NCBI RefSeq assembly: GCF_026210795.1
Contig: NC_089451.1
Location: 1,844,001 to 1,908,000, forward strand
Direction: 5' to 3'
Source: Rhizophagus irregularis
Lineage: Eukaryota; Glomeromycota; Glomeromycetes; Glomerales; Glomeraceae
DNA length: 64,000 nucleotides
Part shown: in pieces, positions 22,497 to 32,703 of the stretch
How positions within the stretch are numbered: position 1 is the stretch's first letter
How the letters are laid out: each line of letters opens with the position of its first letter
Notes under the pieces: generated by a model
Databases searched by the model: none
What the model saw: the letters and a program-made list of their open reading frames with translations, nothing else
What the model was told of the DNA's origin: nothing
Made by a program: the position numbers and the translations under genes

Positions 22497-24866
22497 TAGG
22501 GATGGGGGTTAATTAACCGTTAATTTTGTTAGTTATGATTGATTTAAAATGGTTAATTAACCGTTATTTATAATTAGCCAATCAAAATGCAGAATTTAAA
22601 TCATGTGATTAAATGATAATCCATTATTTTGTTACACAATTAAATATTAATTAATATAAATATTGATTAAATCTATGATCTACATATTGCATGATCTTTT
22701 TTTTAAGATAAATTTTTTTTAAAAAAACACTTTTTTTTTGCAAATTTATTGTTCATTATCATGGTAAAAAAAAAGGGAACTGTTTGGAAACATTGGACAA
22801 TAATTACTGAAGCAGAAAGTAATGAAGAAAGTAGTAGGTCTAAGAAAAAAACACATCCTTCTGTACGTTGTAATTATTGTTCTAAAGTTTTTGAACAAGG
22901 TACAGCTAAAAGAATGCAAGTTCATCTTAATGATAGTTGTCCTAGAGCTCCAGAAAGTGCAAAAACAAAGAAACAACAAATTCCTGAACTATTAGAAACT
23001 TCTGATGCTACTACTTCTACTTTTATTCCTACAGTAAAAACATCAAAAAAGCATTTAAAAAATACAACAATTGAGAATTTTGTTGATCGTATGAGTGAAG
23101 AAGAACAAGATACTCTTGAAATTTTACTAGCTCAAGCATTATTTGCTGCTGGAGTTCCTTTTTCTTTTCTTGAAAATAATTATGTTATTCAGTTTTTTCA
23201 ACAATTACGTCCAGCATTCAAATTACCTAATCGAAGAAAACTTGCTGATGAATTACTTGATGATGTTTTTGATGAAGTTAAAGCTGAATGTAATGAACAA
23301 ATTTTACAAGCTAAATCTCTTACAATGGTTTCAGATGGTTGGTCTAATATTAATCGAGAATCAGTTCAAAATTTTGTTATTTGTACTCCAAAACCATTAT
23401 TCTTTGATGCTATTTATTCTGGTGAAGAATCTCATACAGCTAAATGGGTTGCAGATGAAATTATTAAACAAATGGAAATTGTTGGTATTAATAAATTTTC
23501 AGCAGTTATTACAGATACAGCTAGTGTAATGAAAGCAGCTTGGGGAATTATTGAAGATAGTTATCCAAGTATTGTTTGTTTAGGATGTAATTCTCATGTA
23601 ATGAATCTTTTAATTAGTGATATTTTAAAGATTGATCAAATTAAATCTGTTGTTGAAAATGCAAAAAAGTTGGTCAATTATTTTAAGGCACATGTACAGG
23701 CAACAGCTAAATTGAAACGTATTCAAAAAGAAAATTATTCTAAAGAAATTGCATTGGTTTTACCAGCACTTACAAGATGGGTAACACATCTTGCTTGTTT
23801 TCAATCACTTCAAAATTCAAGAACAGCACTTGAACAGGCTTTAATGGATATAAGAATTCGTCAAAATATGGATTTAACTTTAAGAGCTCATATTTTATCA
23901 GATGAGTTTTGGGAAGATTTAGATATAATAACAAAAATTATGGAACCAATGGTTTCAGCATTAAAGTTATTTGAATCAGATATTTCAATTCTTTCAAATG
24001 TTTATTCATATTTCAAAGAAGTAATGAATCAAATTAATCAAATAGATTGTAATTTTTCTGATAAACTTCAAGAACTTATTGCAAAGCGATGGGAATATAC
24101 TTATCATCCTATTATGATAACAGCTTATATGTTAGATCCACAATTTTTGGAAAAAAGTAAAAATGATGAAGTTGAATCTATTGGTTATGTAGAATTTACA
24201 ACATTTGTAAATAAAAGATTTAATCAGGAAGAAGCAGTAGAATTATTTGCTGAATTGGTAAATTTTCGTAATAAAAATTCACCTTATGATAATGAAATTA
24301 TTTGGAAATCTGCTAATATTCTTAATTCATCTTTATGGTGGCAATCATGGCCAACTAGTAAACTTCAACAACTGGCTATTAAAATTCTCTCAATTCCTAC
24401 ATCTTCTGCAGCTGCAGAAAGAAATTTTTCTACTTTTGGTTTTATTCATAATAAAATTTGAAATAGATTGAAAAATGAACGTGTTAAAAAATTAGTTTAT
24501 ATTTATGGAAATCTTCGAATGTGTAATAGACTTGTAAAAATACAAAAAAAGAAACAGATTAGTAATTTTAATGAAAATGAAGAAGATAGTAATAATAGTT
24601 CTGATAATGAAAATAAAGAAGATGATAATAATAATAGTTCTGATAATGATAGTATATTTGGATTTGAAGCAAATGTTATTAATTTAGATGATGAAGAATA
24701 AATAAAATATATTAAAATTTTATAATATTTAATAAATTATAAATTTATTTTAACTTCCTTAAAATTATATATACAGGTTATTTATGGGTTAATTAACCGT
24801 TAACTAACCGTTAATTAACCGGTTAATTAACCAAATTCATAACTAACGGTTATTTTACCAACCCTA
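22497..24866 (+). mobile_element. Complete hAT element with TIRs and 8-bp TSD
   Basis: The ends are TAGGGATGGG and, reverse-complemented, TAGGGTTGG. Perfect 8-bp duplications GATATGTT flank the element (22489-22496 and 24867-24874). Subterminal regions on both sides carry several copies of GGTTAATTAACCGTTA-type palindromes, the kind of site hAT transposases bind. The element is 2370 bp and contains a single transposase frame with one nonsense codon. Intact ends and a perfect duplication suggest recent insertion. Confidence 0.95.
22761..24701 (+). pseudogene. hAT transposase, interrupted by one in-frame TGA
   Basis: This frame encodes a hAT-superfamily DNA transposase. I place the start at the ATG at 22761; an upstream TTG-initiated extension is not needed. 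Residues about 5-62 form a BED-type zinc finger (VWKHW, then RCNYCSKVF, then HLNDSCP). The RNase-H-like catalytic region follows, with conserved segments MVSDGWSN, AVITDTASVM, CLGCNSHVMNLL and LTRWVTHLACF. The C-terminal hAT dimerisation region lies at about residues 520-590 (SLWW, then SAAAERNFSTFGFIHNKI). Codon 567 (24459-24461) is TGA where CGA would continue the conserved stretch, so this is a likely C-to-T change. The frame then stays open to TAA at 24699-24701 and ends in an acidic, Ser/Asn-rich tail. Only this one lesion was found in about 646 codons. Confidence 0.93.
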
Positions 24867-24874
24867 GATATGTT

Positions 24875-25116
24875 TAATGTTTATTAACTAATATATAATG
24901 ATGAATATGTAATGATAAATGTAATGCATGTGATGTTATAAATACTAAAATATAAAATGAAATTGTAATTTAAAGATTTTAAATTACGGATTACCATACA
25001 AAGATCTGTGAATAATTTAACTCTATATGCAAAAGAAATTTTTTATGTTTCTAATAATGAAAATAATTTTCTAGAATTTCATATTTTCATTACTCATAAC
25101 ATTTAATTATATATTT
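24875..25116. other. Short spacer and 3' flank of the minus-strand gene
   Basis: AT-rich 3' flank of the next gene, presumably including its 3' UTR. No other feature is visible. Confidence 0.5.
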
Positions 25117-27632
25117 TTAGACTCTAGGAGGTAAAACTACAACAGATGTTGGTTTATACCCAGGAATCATGTAATAACTAATTAGTTCCTCATATAGATC
25201 TTCTGAAAGAATCTTCCTGTATGGTCGTACACTGTTAGTAAACTGATCAGAAGAAAATTGGAAAAACCGGATCAACGGAAGTATATCCTTTAGAGTCATA
25301 GAAAATGCTTCAACTTCTTTAGGGGACCAAACTTTAGGATCTGGATTTAATGAAGGATGTTTAGCCAATCCCCATTTAAGAACCCTATTCCAAATCTCAA
25401 ATTCATCTAACTTGAGTTTGTGACTCTTAAGTAATTCTACCAAAACTTCTTCTTTGATTTCACAAAAATCATCTGATAAAAACTTTTCCAACATATTCAT
25501 GATAACATCGGTGCAAAAATCCACTAAAATCCCATGTTGTTGACTTGTACGATGTACCAATTCAAAGTTTTCATGTAACCACTTATGATGTTGTTTTATT
25601 AATTGCGATTCTAAATAGCTAATAACTTCTTCGAAGTCAAGTTTTATTGCTGCAAGAAGGAGATCAAAAATTTCCGAAGGTTCATTATCCAAGGAGATAT
25701 AACCACTGTAAATATATCTTATTGACATAAAAACGAATTAATAATGAATTAATAAATTAGCAACAAAACTTAATTCAAATAAAATTAAACTCACTTGAGC
25801 AAAACCTCAAATGTCTTTGATGAAATACCAGAAACCTCAATCACGTGGAGTATTCCTTTATCCAAGATTTTACGAAAAAAAGTAGAACGTGCATAAAGAA
25901 TAGATGCATGTGCTTCAAATTTCTGATTATTTGGATATAATCCGACCTCGATGGTCACATCACAAAATTTTTTTTGTTCGTAGAAAGTAGCAAAGTCTTG
26001 ACAAAGTTTATCACAAAATCGATGTGATATTAATTTCCTAATATTGGATGTAAAAGGTATTTGTTAGCCCCTTGAAATGAAAAGTGTTAATAATATCATT
26101 TATATTATGCAACCTTTTAGTTATTTTTTGTCGAACAATATTACTGTATGCCAAATCATTAATTATGGCTATTTTTTCATTTGTCAAAGTACCCAATAAT
26201 CCTCTAAAAAAAAATTTCAACAAGTGGTAAGTATTAATATTTAATCATATAAGATATAAGGAATTTTACGTACTCAGATAAGACATCCTTAAACTTGAGA
26301 ACTGTAGATTTGATATCTAAACATTGTTGAATAATAACACTACTTATACTCGATTTTTTTGAGGTAATAGTATTCAATTGTTCTTCGTATGCATTTATCT
26401 CGGCCAAAATTTGATTGAATCTCTCACTTTTACTACCATCATCCTCTTCGTAATTGGATATTTCATTCGTCAGACGTATTATTTCACGTTGAACAAGGAA
26501 AATTATTAATTTTATTGACATCGGATCACCGGCAGGAATTTGACTTGGTAGTGATTCGAATATGTAATTCTCTTCGCCTTCTTTTAAATCTTTCAAGATT
26601 TTGACTTCCTTACCCTCCACACTGGAAGCATCATCGTTGAGAATAAGCACTGCAACACCTTCATCATCAAAATTTGCAGGCTGTGGGGTTTCATCCCCAA
26701 TTTTAACATACAAAGTTTTATAACTTGATTCCAACAGCTGTAGTGTTGTCTTCATTTTACCTACAATCTCATCAGAAGATCTAATATACAGAAAGTTACC
26801 TTCCTTCCTACCATATTTTGTTAACCGTGAAAGAAGCTCTATTAAATAAGAATAATAGTTTAATAAGTGATCACATGAATGATTATAATGTTATACTCAA
26901 ATATAAATACTTACTTGCATCATGATCTTTTGTGAATCCAATGGAGTGAACTTCGGTAGAATATGAAGTTCCCTTTAAAGCAGTTTCAATCTTTGCATCT
27001 TCAAGAATATTACTTGTATCTTGACCATCAGTAAAAAAGATAATGGCCAAATCGGTATTAATTCTATCAAGATTTTTGATGATTGAACTGAAAGCAGCTG
27101 AGAAATTTGTACCTAACATTCATATTTCATAAAATATAGAAAATTTTTAAATGAAAATTCATTAAAACATTGATTAAAACTTAATAACGACATAATTACC
27201 TCCACCAGGGCGTACATCATCAAAGTATCTTTTTATTCCGCCATTTGCCCAAAGCATATCCGGATGATCACTGAATCTAACCTCTTGACAAGATGACTGA
27301 AAAAAGAAACATGTAATATCTTTTTCAGCAAGAACGTTTCTTTCTATTAATCCTCCCATAATCTGTAAAATAGCATCTTTTGCTTGACGTATTGGCGAAC
27401 CTGACATAGAACCTATGATTACCAAATTAGGTTAATATAAGAAAAATAAAAATCAACAAAAGTCGACGAGAACATAAAGATAAAGCAAAAAAAAAAGTAA
27501 ATATGAAGTACCTGAAATATCCAGGCATATGAAGAGTGAAAGAGCACGATGTTCATTATCAAGCACTGCTTGAGGAACATTGAGAGATAATACAGTTTTT
27601 CCTTTGGTGTAATTGTAGTATCGAATACTCAT
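25117..27632 (-). CDS. vWA-BTB-BACK protein, 676 aa, seven exons
   Basis: Exons (minus strand): 27632-27512, 27412-27200, 27112-26915, 26838-26274, 26203-26114, 26037-25795, 25717-25117. They sum to 2031 nt (677 codons with stop), and every junction keeps phase with GT-AG introns of 70-99 nt. Residues about 32-200 are a von Willebrand A domain: the MIDAS motif D38-I-S-G-S42 is completed only after splicing of intron 1, and FFTDG follows at 137-141. A helical linker comes next (about 210-395), then a BTB/POZ domain (about 396-500; CDVTIEV, FEAHASIL, YIYSGYI) and a BACK-like helical region to the C-terminus. BTB/BACK proteins usually serve as cullin-3 substrate adaptors. vWA domains bind ligands through a metal ion. 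The combined role is unknown. The N-terminal half resembles stand-alone cytoplasmic vWA proteins, and no signal peptide is seen. Confidence 0.9.
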
Positions 27633-28947
27633 ATTTAGTGAATTGTTGATGGTAAAGAGATAAAAAATGTATAGCCATTAGGAATGTTCGAATTACTTGG
27701 TGTTTTATAAGATTAGCTATTAATTGTTCGTTAATTTGGAAGTCAATTGAATTATCAATTATAGATGTGTAACCGTAATATTTCGCAAATTGTGAAGATC
27801 ACTACTAATAAGTCAATAAGTCAACATATTATACTTCAAACTGGATAATCCGGAACATGAATTTTTAGACAAAGTTGTTTGTGATGTTTGTGATGACAAT
27901 ATGTATTATGTATCATGTTTTGTAACATGTTTTGTTTCATGCCACGCGATTGAAAAAGTATTTTAAAACGATTTTCAATGCTTTATTTGACATATAAAGA
28001 ATAAGTAAAACAACGCTCATGGCATTATCGGAAAACGAATCCGAGTTATTTAAATTTTTACTTTTAAATGATTGTTCTTAACTGCTTAAGTACTGTACAT
28101 ACGGTAATACGGTATCTCTCGCAGCTCGCAGGAGTATTTTCCAAAAAGATCATTGTACAATGACTAAAGGATTATTCATCACGTGATATATTGTGCGGAC
28201 AACATTATATGCATATTTCGGCAAAGTCTTTATCATATCGAATTTAACTGTAATAAACTAGTTTTATGATTGTCCCTAGCTAAAATAGAAAGAAAGTATG
28301 TTCATTCCGGGAAATTCAAACTTATTAATGGCCCTGCCGCCCTGGCAGTTAAATTTTGTAAATTTTCAATGAGAAATTTCACATCACTTTGCCGCAATAG
28401 ACCTTTCTAAAGTTGTGATACGTTCCTGGGAATTACACAATTATTTCATGGAGATTGCTAGAAATCTCTGTAAATTCCCATGAATTAATATTTCATTAAA
28501 AATTCTCTTTTTAACATCTGCATCTCTCCATAATGCAGAAAAGTTATATAATATTTAATCAAGAATATAGTGCCATTCATTAATTTATCTCATGAAATTT
28601 TCTTTTATCTTAAATATCTTAAACAAAGAAACAAAGAATCAATTAATCAATTGTCTGTTCATATGAAAATTTTTTTCATTTTAGCTGAGGAGGCTGAGAG
28701 TAAAAAAGAAAAAGATAAACGTACCAACTTCCAAATTTGATTTGTTTATTAATTCTGATTAAGGTTGTGCATATTGTTAACCCATATTTATGATTTAGAA
28801 CGAAAATTTTTGTCTCTGTGAAACAAGAGATTCGCCAAGTAATCAAAGTGATTAGGTAAGAAAATCATTCGATTGTATATAAATTATACCTTTTTTCCCT
28901 TTGACAAAAGTTAAAAAAAAAAAAATATATATTTCATATCAGTAAAA
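27633..28947. promoter_or_regulatory. Divergent intergenic region between two genes
   Basis: About 1.3 kb separates the starts of the minus-strand vWA-BTB gene and the plus-strand membrane-protein gene, so it must hold both promoters. It is less AT-extreme than the repeat regions. I cannot define specific boxes. No other gene or RNA is seen. Confidence 0.5.
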
Positions 28948-30083
28948 ATGCCACCACGAGTTATTCCTTCGCTATTTTCATCATTAAGATCACTTCGTTC
29001 TCCGACACATAAATTAAAAATCTTACGTACACTCAATATTTTAACCTTTTTGACATTTGTCTCTTCAAGTGTTTATTCTATTGTACTTGCTAAACCAAGT
29101 AGTATTGATATATGTGATAAATATCCTACTTATTTTACTCCTTCATTAACGTTTATAGGAGTATATTGGTCAATTTTATTTTTCTTACAATTCTGTTTTG
29201 TGTCTAGCGTTCAATTTAATGATTTTAATCTCATACAAAGAATAGTTGAAAATTATGTTGATTGGTTGTTTTCTTTTAGCAATTTGTTCATGTGTGGATG
29301 GTTATTCTTTTGGGTAAGTTAATTAATTTTACATAAAATTAATAATAATTTACCGCTTATATTTATAATAACTATTAAAATTCTTTATTAAATAGTTGCG
29401 CGAAAATTTTATTATCTCGGAATTCTTTATTGTCTTGACTCTACTCTCTACATCATTAGTTCAAAATCTTTTAACATCTAAATACATACCAAATCATCCT
29501 CTTATTCCAACTTCCGTTATTTCATTCATTCATATTCCTTTTTCAATGTTTTCGGCCTTTTCTTGTTTTCTTTTATTTCATAATGGATTTATCCTTTTAT
29601 CTCAACAAGGTTATGAAGATTATGGAAAAAATGTTAATTTGGCTATTATATCAGCTTCACTCTTGACTATATATAGTATTTTTTGGTGTACTACTGGTGT
29701 ATTCAGTAAAGGAAAAAGAGATCTTACATTTAGTTTTGCCATAGTTTGGTATGTTCCTTAAAATTGAATTTGTCGAAATTTCTTAAACATTTAATTAATT
29801 ATTTATTTATTTATAAATTAGGATCCTTATCGGAATTGCTGTTCAACAAAAAGAAACAAGTTTATTATCGAATGCTTGTTATTTATTAGCTTTAATTCAA
29901 ATTATGGTTATTTTCTTTATCTTACTTAAAAATTGTTTAGGACCAAGTAAAACTCGTGCAGAATCAGGAGAATCAGATGAAAGAGCGCCTCTATTTCGAC
30001 AGCGAATGAATTTTTATGGAGGAATTATCGTTGATAATTGGTATAAAGCTCCAATAAATGATGACCATCCAGGAGAGGTGTAA
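28948..30083 (+). CDS. Multipass membrane protein, 326 aa, three exons
   Basis: Exons 28948-29313, 29396-29748 and 29822-30083 join in frame (981 nt, 327 codons with stop). The introns are GTAAGT...AATAG (82 nt) and GTATGT...TTAG (73 nt). The start is the first ATG after a purine-rich leader. The protein has about eight hydrophobic segments, near residues 27-47, 65-86, 108-122, 130-147, 163-190, 202-222, 231-249 and 257-277. A short basic N-terminus precedes them, and a polar tail of about 48 residues (280-326) containing GESDERAPLF follows. I do not recognise the family with certainty. The pattern 'YFTPS...IGVYW...ILFFLQ' recalls fungal DUF1774-type membrane proteins, but this is only an impression. 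Function is unknown. Confidence 0.85.
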
Positions 30084-31380
30084 ATGAAGTAATTTAATTA
30101 TATGATAATTTATTATGAGCTTTTTTTTTCCTCCTTTTTTCTTTTTTATGTAAATTTGCGATAATGCACTGTTTATTGGCGTATGTGTAACATAATAAAA
30201 GTTATATTAAGTAATATTTAAAAGATCTTTGGACCAATATTTACTGATCGAAAATATTGTACAAATATATACATAAAAGGAAAAAAATAAATCAATCAAA
30301 TAGGGGCTATATGCCTATATCGGTCATTATTTGAAAAAACGTGCCTACGTAGTACATTTTCATCCAATCAGTGATTTATTGACCAATTATAGGCATATAG
30401 AAATTTTTTTTTGATAATGCACTGTTACGTCCTATGGAAAATTATCTTCTTTTCATAGGAACGATTTTCTCTTTATTCGACCAAAAAAAACAAAGTTTAT
30501 ATGGATCCATCAAGTTCGGACTTTCAGAAATGGGACTAAACCTTATGCTGTTAGAAGAGGAACTATCAAGAATCGAATTTCTTGAATTTTATCATCTGGA
30601 GTATTGCTTTCTCCATTCGTATAATAATTTGTTGACGAATCTTAGTGCAATTCTTAACACATTTTTTCCAATCTTTTTTTGTTCAATATCCTGGGTAAAA
30701 CTGGATATATCAAAAGAATACTTTTAACATTTACTAGATTATATATTATACAACACAGTTACTTCTGACAGCAGATTCTTTGGCCTATGATGACCTGTTG
30801 GGCATAATTATATTTTCATTTATAAACATGCAATAATCGCGATAATAAATAATAATAAAGAGAATTAATTATAATTTTGATCAAATTAATATAGCATTCC
30901 TTGTATTGTTTGCGATACTGTAGTAATTTTTATATACGCTTGCTCTAGTCTCTCTAGATTGAGAAATATTTCATACTTTTTAGCTCCCGTGCAAAACATT
31001 ATTGATTGTATTGAATTGGCCTATCAATTTTTACTTTGTCAAATCATGCGTATTTATACTAATCTTCCGATTTCTTTTTAAGTAAACATCGTAGAAAGGA
31101 ATTTGCCAAGCGATGATGCTTGAAAAAATATTAATATATATATATATATATAGGTTGTAAAATGTAATGTTCACATTTCTTCAAAAATGAAGCACACAAA
31201 AAAAAAAGAATATACTCTATGAAACAATAACTGAAAGCAATCTGAAAGCAATGCACATGATACAACTTTTGCATATGATAAGAATCAGATCAGCCAAAAT
31301 TAGCATTATCTTTAACAGAAATGTGTCATATTTTACCGATAAGGTCCCAATAATTTTTTGGCTACTTCAACATCACTAAC
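30084..31380. other. Intergenic region
   Basis: Contains the 3' flank of the membrane-protein gene, a small inverted pair ('ggctatatgcctatat' near 30305 and 'ttataggcatatag' near 30387) and an (AT)n run near 31133. An open frame at 30434-30727 begins with ATG (97 aa) but shows no domain and no support from introns or homology that I can recognise. I leave it uncalled. Confidence 0.45.
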
Positions 31381-31500
31381 TCAACAGTTTCTAGTCAAAC
31401 GATTTGAAGATGAAAAAGATGATAAAAAAGATGAAAAGGAAACAATTAAGCAGATGCAAAAATCAATAAATGAAATGAGACTAAGAAATGAAAATGTTTA
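31381..31500 (+). pseudogene. Fragment encoding a charged coiled-coil tail
   Basis: An open segment ending at TAA (31498-31500) reads QQFLVKRFEDEKDDKKDEKE and continues with a heptad-like KQMQKSINEMRLRNENV. Its composition, rich in D/E/K, is unlike the surrounding AT-rich DNA. No start codon or upstream exon is clear, so this may be the last exon of a decayed gene or a gene fragment. Family unknown. Confidence 0.35.
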
Positions 31501-31890
31501 ACCTTCGGACATTGTATTTTTTTAAGCGAAAAAGCTCCAAACATTTATTAAATTATACATATATATAAAAAATACTATTACACTTTATATTGTTTCCATG
31601 AATTTATTAACACAACGAACTATATATGCTAATCTTGTAGATTAATAAATAAATTTGCAGTGCAGTCAAAGTATTAAAATCACGAATCAGTTCACGTGGA
31701 ACTAATTATACTGCGGAATCTGTGGACTGTGGCTGACACTTTCATGATAACGACGAAAAAATTCTTGTTTTTCCGATTTTGTAGATCAATTAGTATAAAT
31801 ATAAAAAATATATTTGTAATACGAAAAAAAATCACAATTTTTTGAATTTTTCCAATTTCCTTTCGATTACCGTTTTTTTTAAAAAAAACA

Positions 31891-32703
31891 ATGGAAACAA
31901 ATGAAAATGTTGTAACAAAAGATTACTCTGCATCCTCAGATCAAAATGAGATAAAAATGAACGTATATGATAATAATAAATTAGTTGAAAAACAAGCAAA
32001 AGAATTTGAAGAATTGTGTTTAAATAAGTTTAAAGTAGAAAATGTTTCTTTTGAAATTGAAAAAATCTATAAGAGATATAATGAAAAGATTAATTCTCAA
32101 TCAAAATTAATTGATGCTTTAAGGGCACGTATTGAAGAATTAGAAATTGATTCTCTTATTAAAAATCAAGAAATTAAAAAAATTCAAGAGGAATTTAATT
32201 TCATTAAAAAAGAAATCCAATCAACTCTAGCTGCACCGACGCGAGATAATAAAGAAAATGTTTCTTCAATTAAGGATGAAACCATCAAAGATTTGGGGAT
32301 ATTAGAATCAAATTATAATAGTATTGGTCATTATGAAAAGAAAACTTCATCTAATTGTACTATAGAAAAAGAACAACGAAAATCAAGTACATTTGATATT
32401 TATGATATTTATGGAAAAATTCAAAATGAGGATAATTCCCGAGTTGTTGCTTCATCTAATTATAAGCTCCCTCTTATTTCTATGGTAAATATTTTTATCA
32501 AAAATAGACAAGTTCATAGCAAAGTTATCGCAACTATTAATAATTTTAAGAGTAAAAATAAAATCATCAATGGTAAAGCCTTTTATCATTTATTTGATGA
32601 TTTTACTATTAATGATCTTTTAGAGTATGAAAAATCAATCTTATTTTATTCCTTAGATGATGAATCTAGAAGTTGCTTTAAAAATACGCTAATTATCCGT
32701 TAA
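31891..32703 (+). CDS. Coiled-coil protein of unknown function, 270 aa, N-terminus related to the eIF4G-like gene
   Basis: A single uninterrupted frame from the ATG at 31891 (after an A-rich leader) to TAA. Residues about 30-115 are predicted by eye to be coiled coil (many heptads; charged, few Pro/Gly). Residues 70-103 align with residues 48-81 of the eIF4G-like protein encoded at 51.6-53.7 kb on the other strand: both read QS-x2-I-x2-L-x2-R-(I/V)-E-x-L-E-x-D, then KNQ-(E/D)-IKK-(I/L)-Q. The rest (120-270) has no motif I know and contains no MIF4G domain. It may be a truncated or diverged paralogue, or an independent gene that shares a coiled-coil module. It has no transmembrane segment and no signal peptide. 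Confidence 0.7.
   Translation: METNENVVTKDYSASSDQNEIKMNVYDNNKLVEKQAKEFEELCLNKFKVENVSFEIEKIYKRYNEKINSQSKLIDALRARIEELEIDSLIKNQEIKKIQEEFNFIKKEIQSTLAAPTRDNKENVSSIKDETIKDLGILESNYNSIGHYEKKTSSNCTIEKEQRKSSTFDIYDIYGKIQNEDNSRVVASSNYKLPLISMVNIFIKNRQVHSKVIATINNFKSKNKIINGKAFYHLFDDFTINDLLEYEKSILFYSLDDESRSCFKNTLIIR

Noticed and set aside
22746-22979. Minus-strand frame opposite the start of the hAT transposase
   Set aside because: Shadow of the real transposase frame, which has a BED zinc finger and conserved catalytic segments.
30434-30727. 97-aa ATG-initiated frame
   Set aside because: No recognisable domain, no intron support and AT-rich flanks. It is kept only as a note in the intergenic entry.
31133-31152. 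(AT)n microsatellite, also near 34542 and 62508
   Set aside because: Ordinary simple repeats in AT-rich DNA. The last one lies within the kinase intron.
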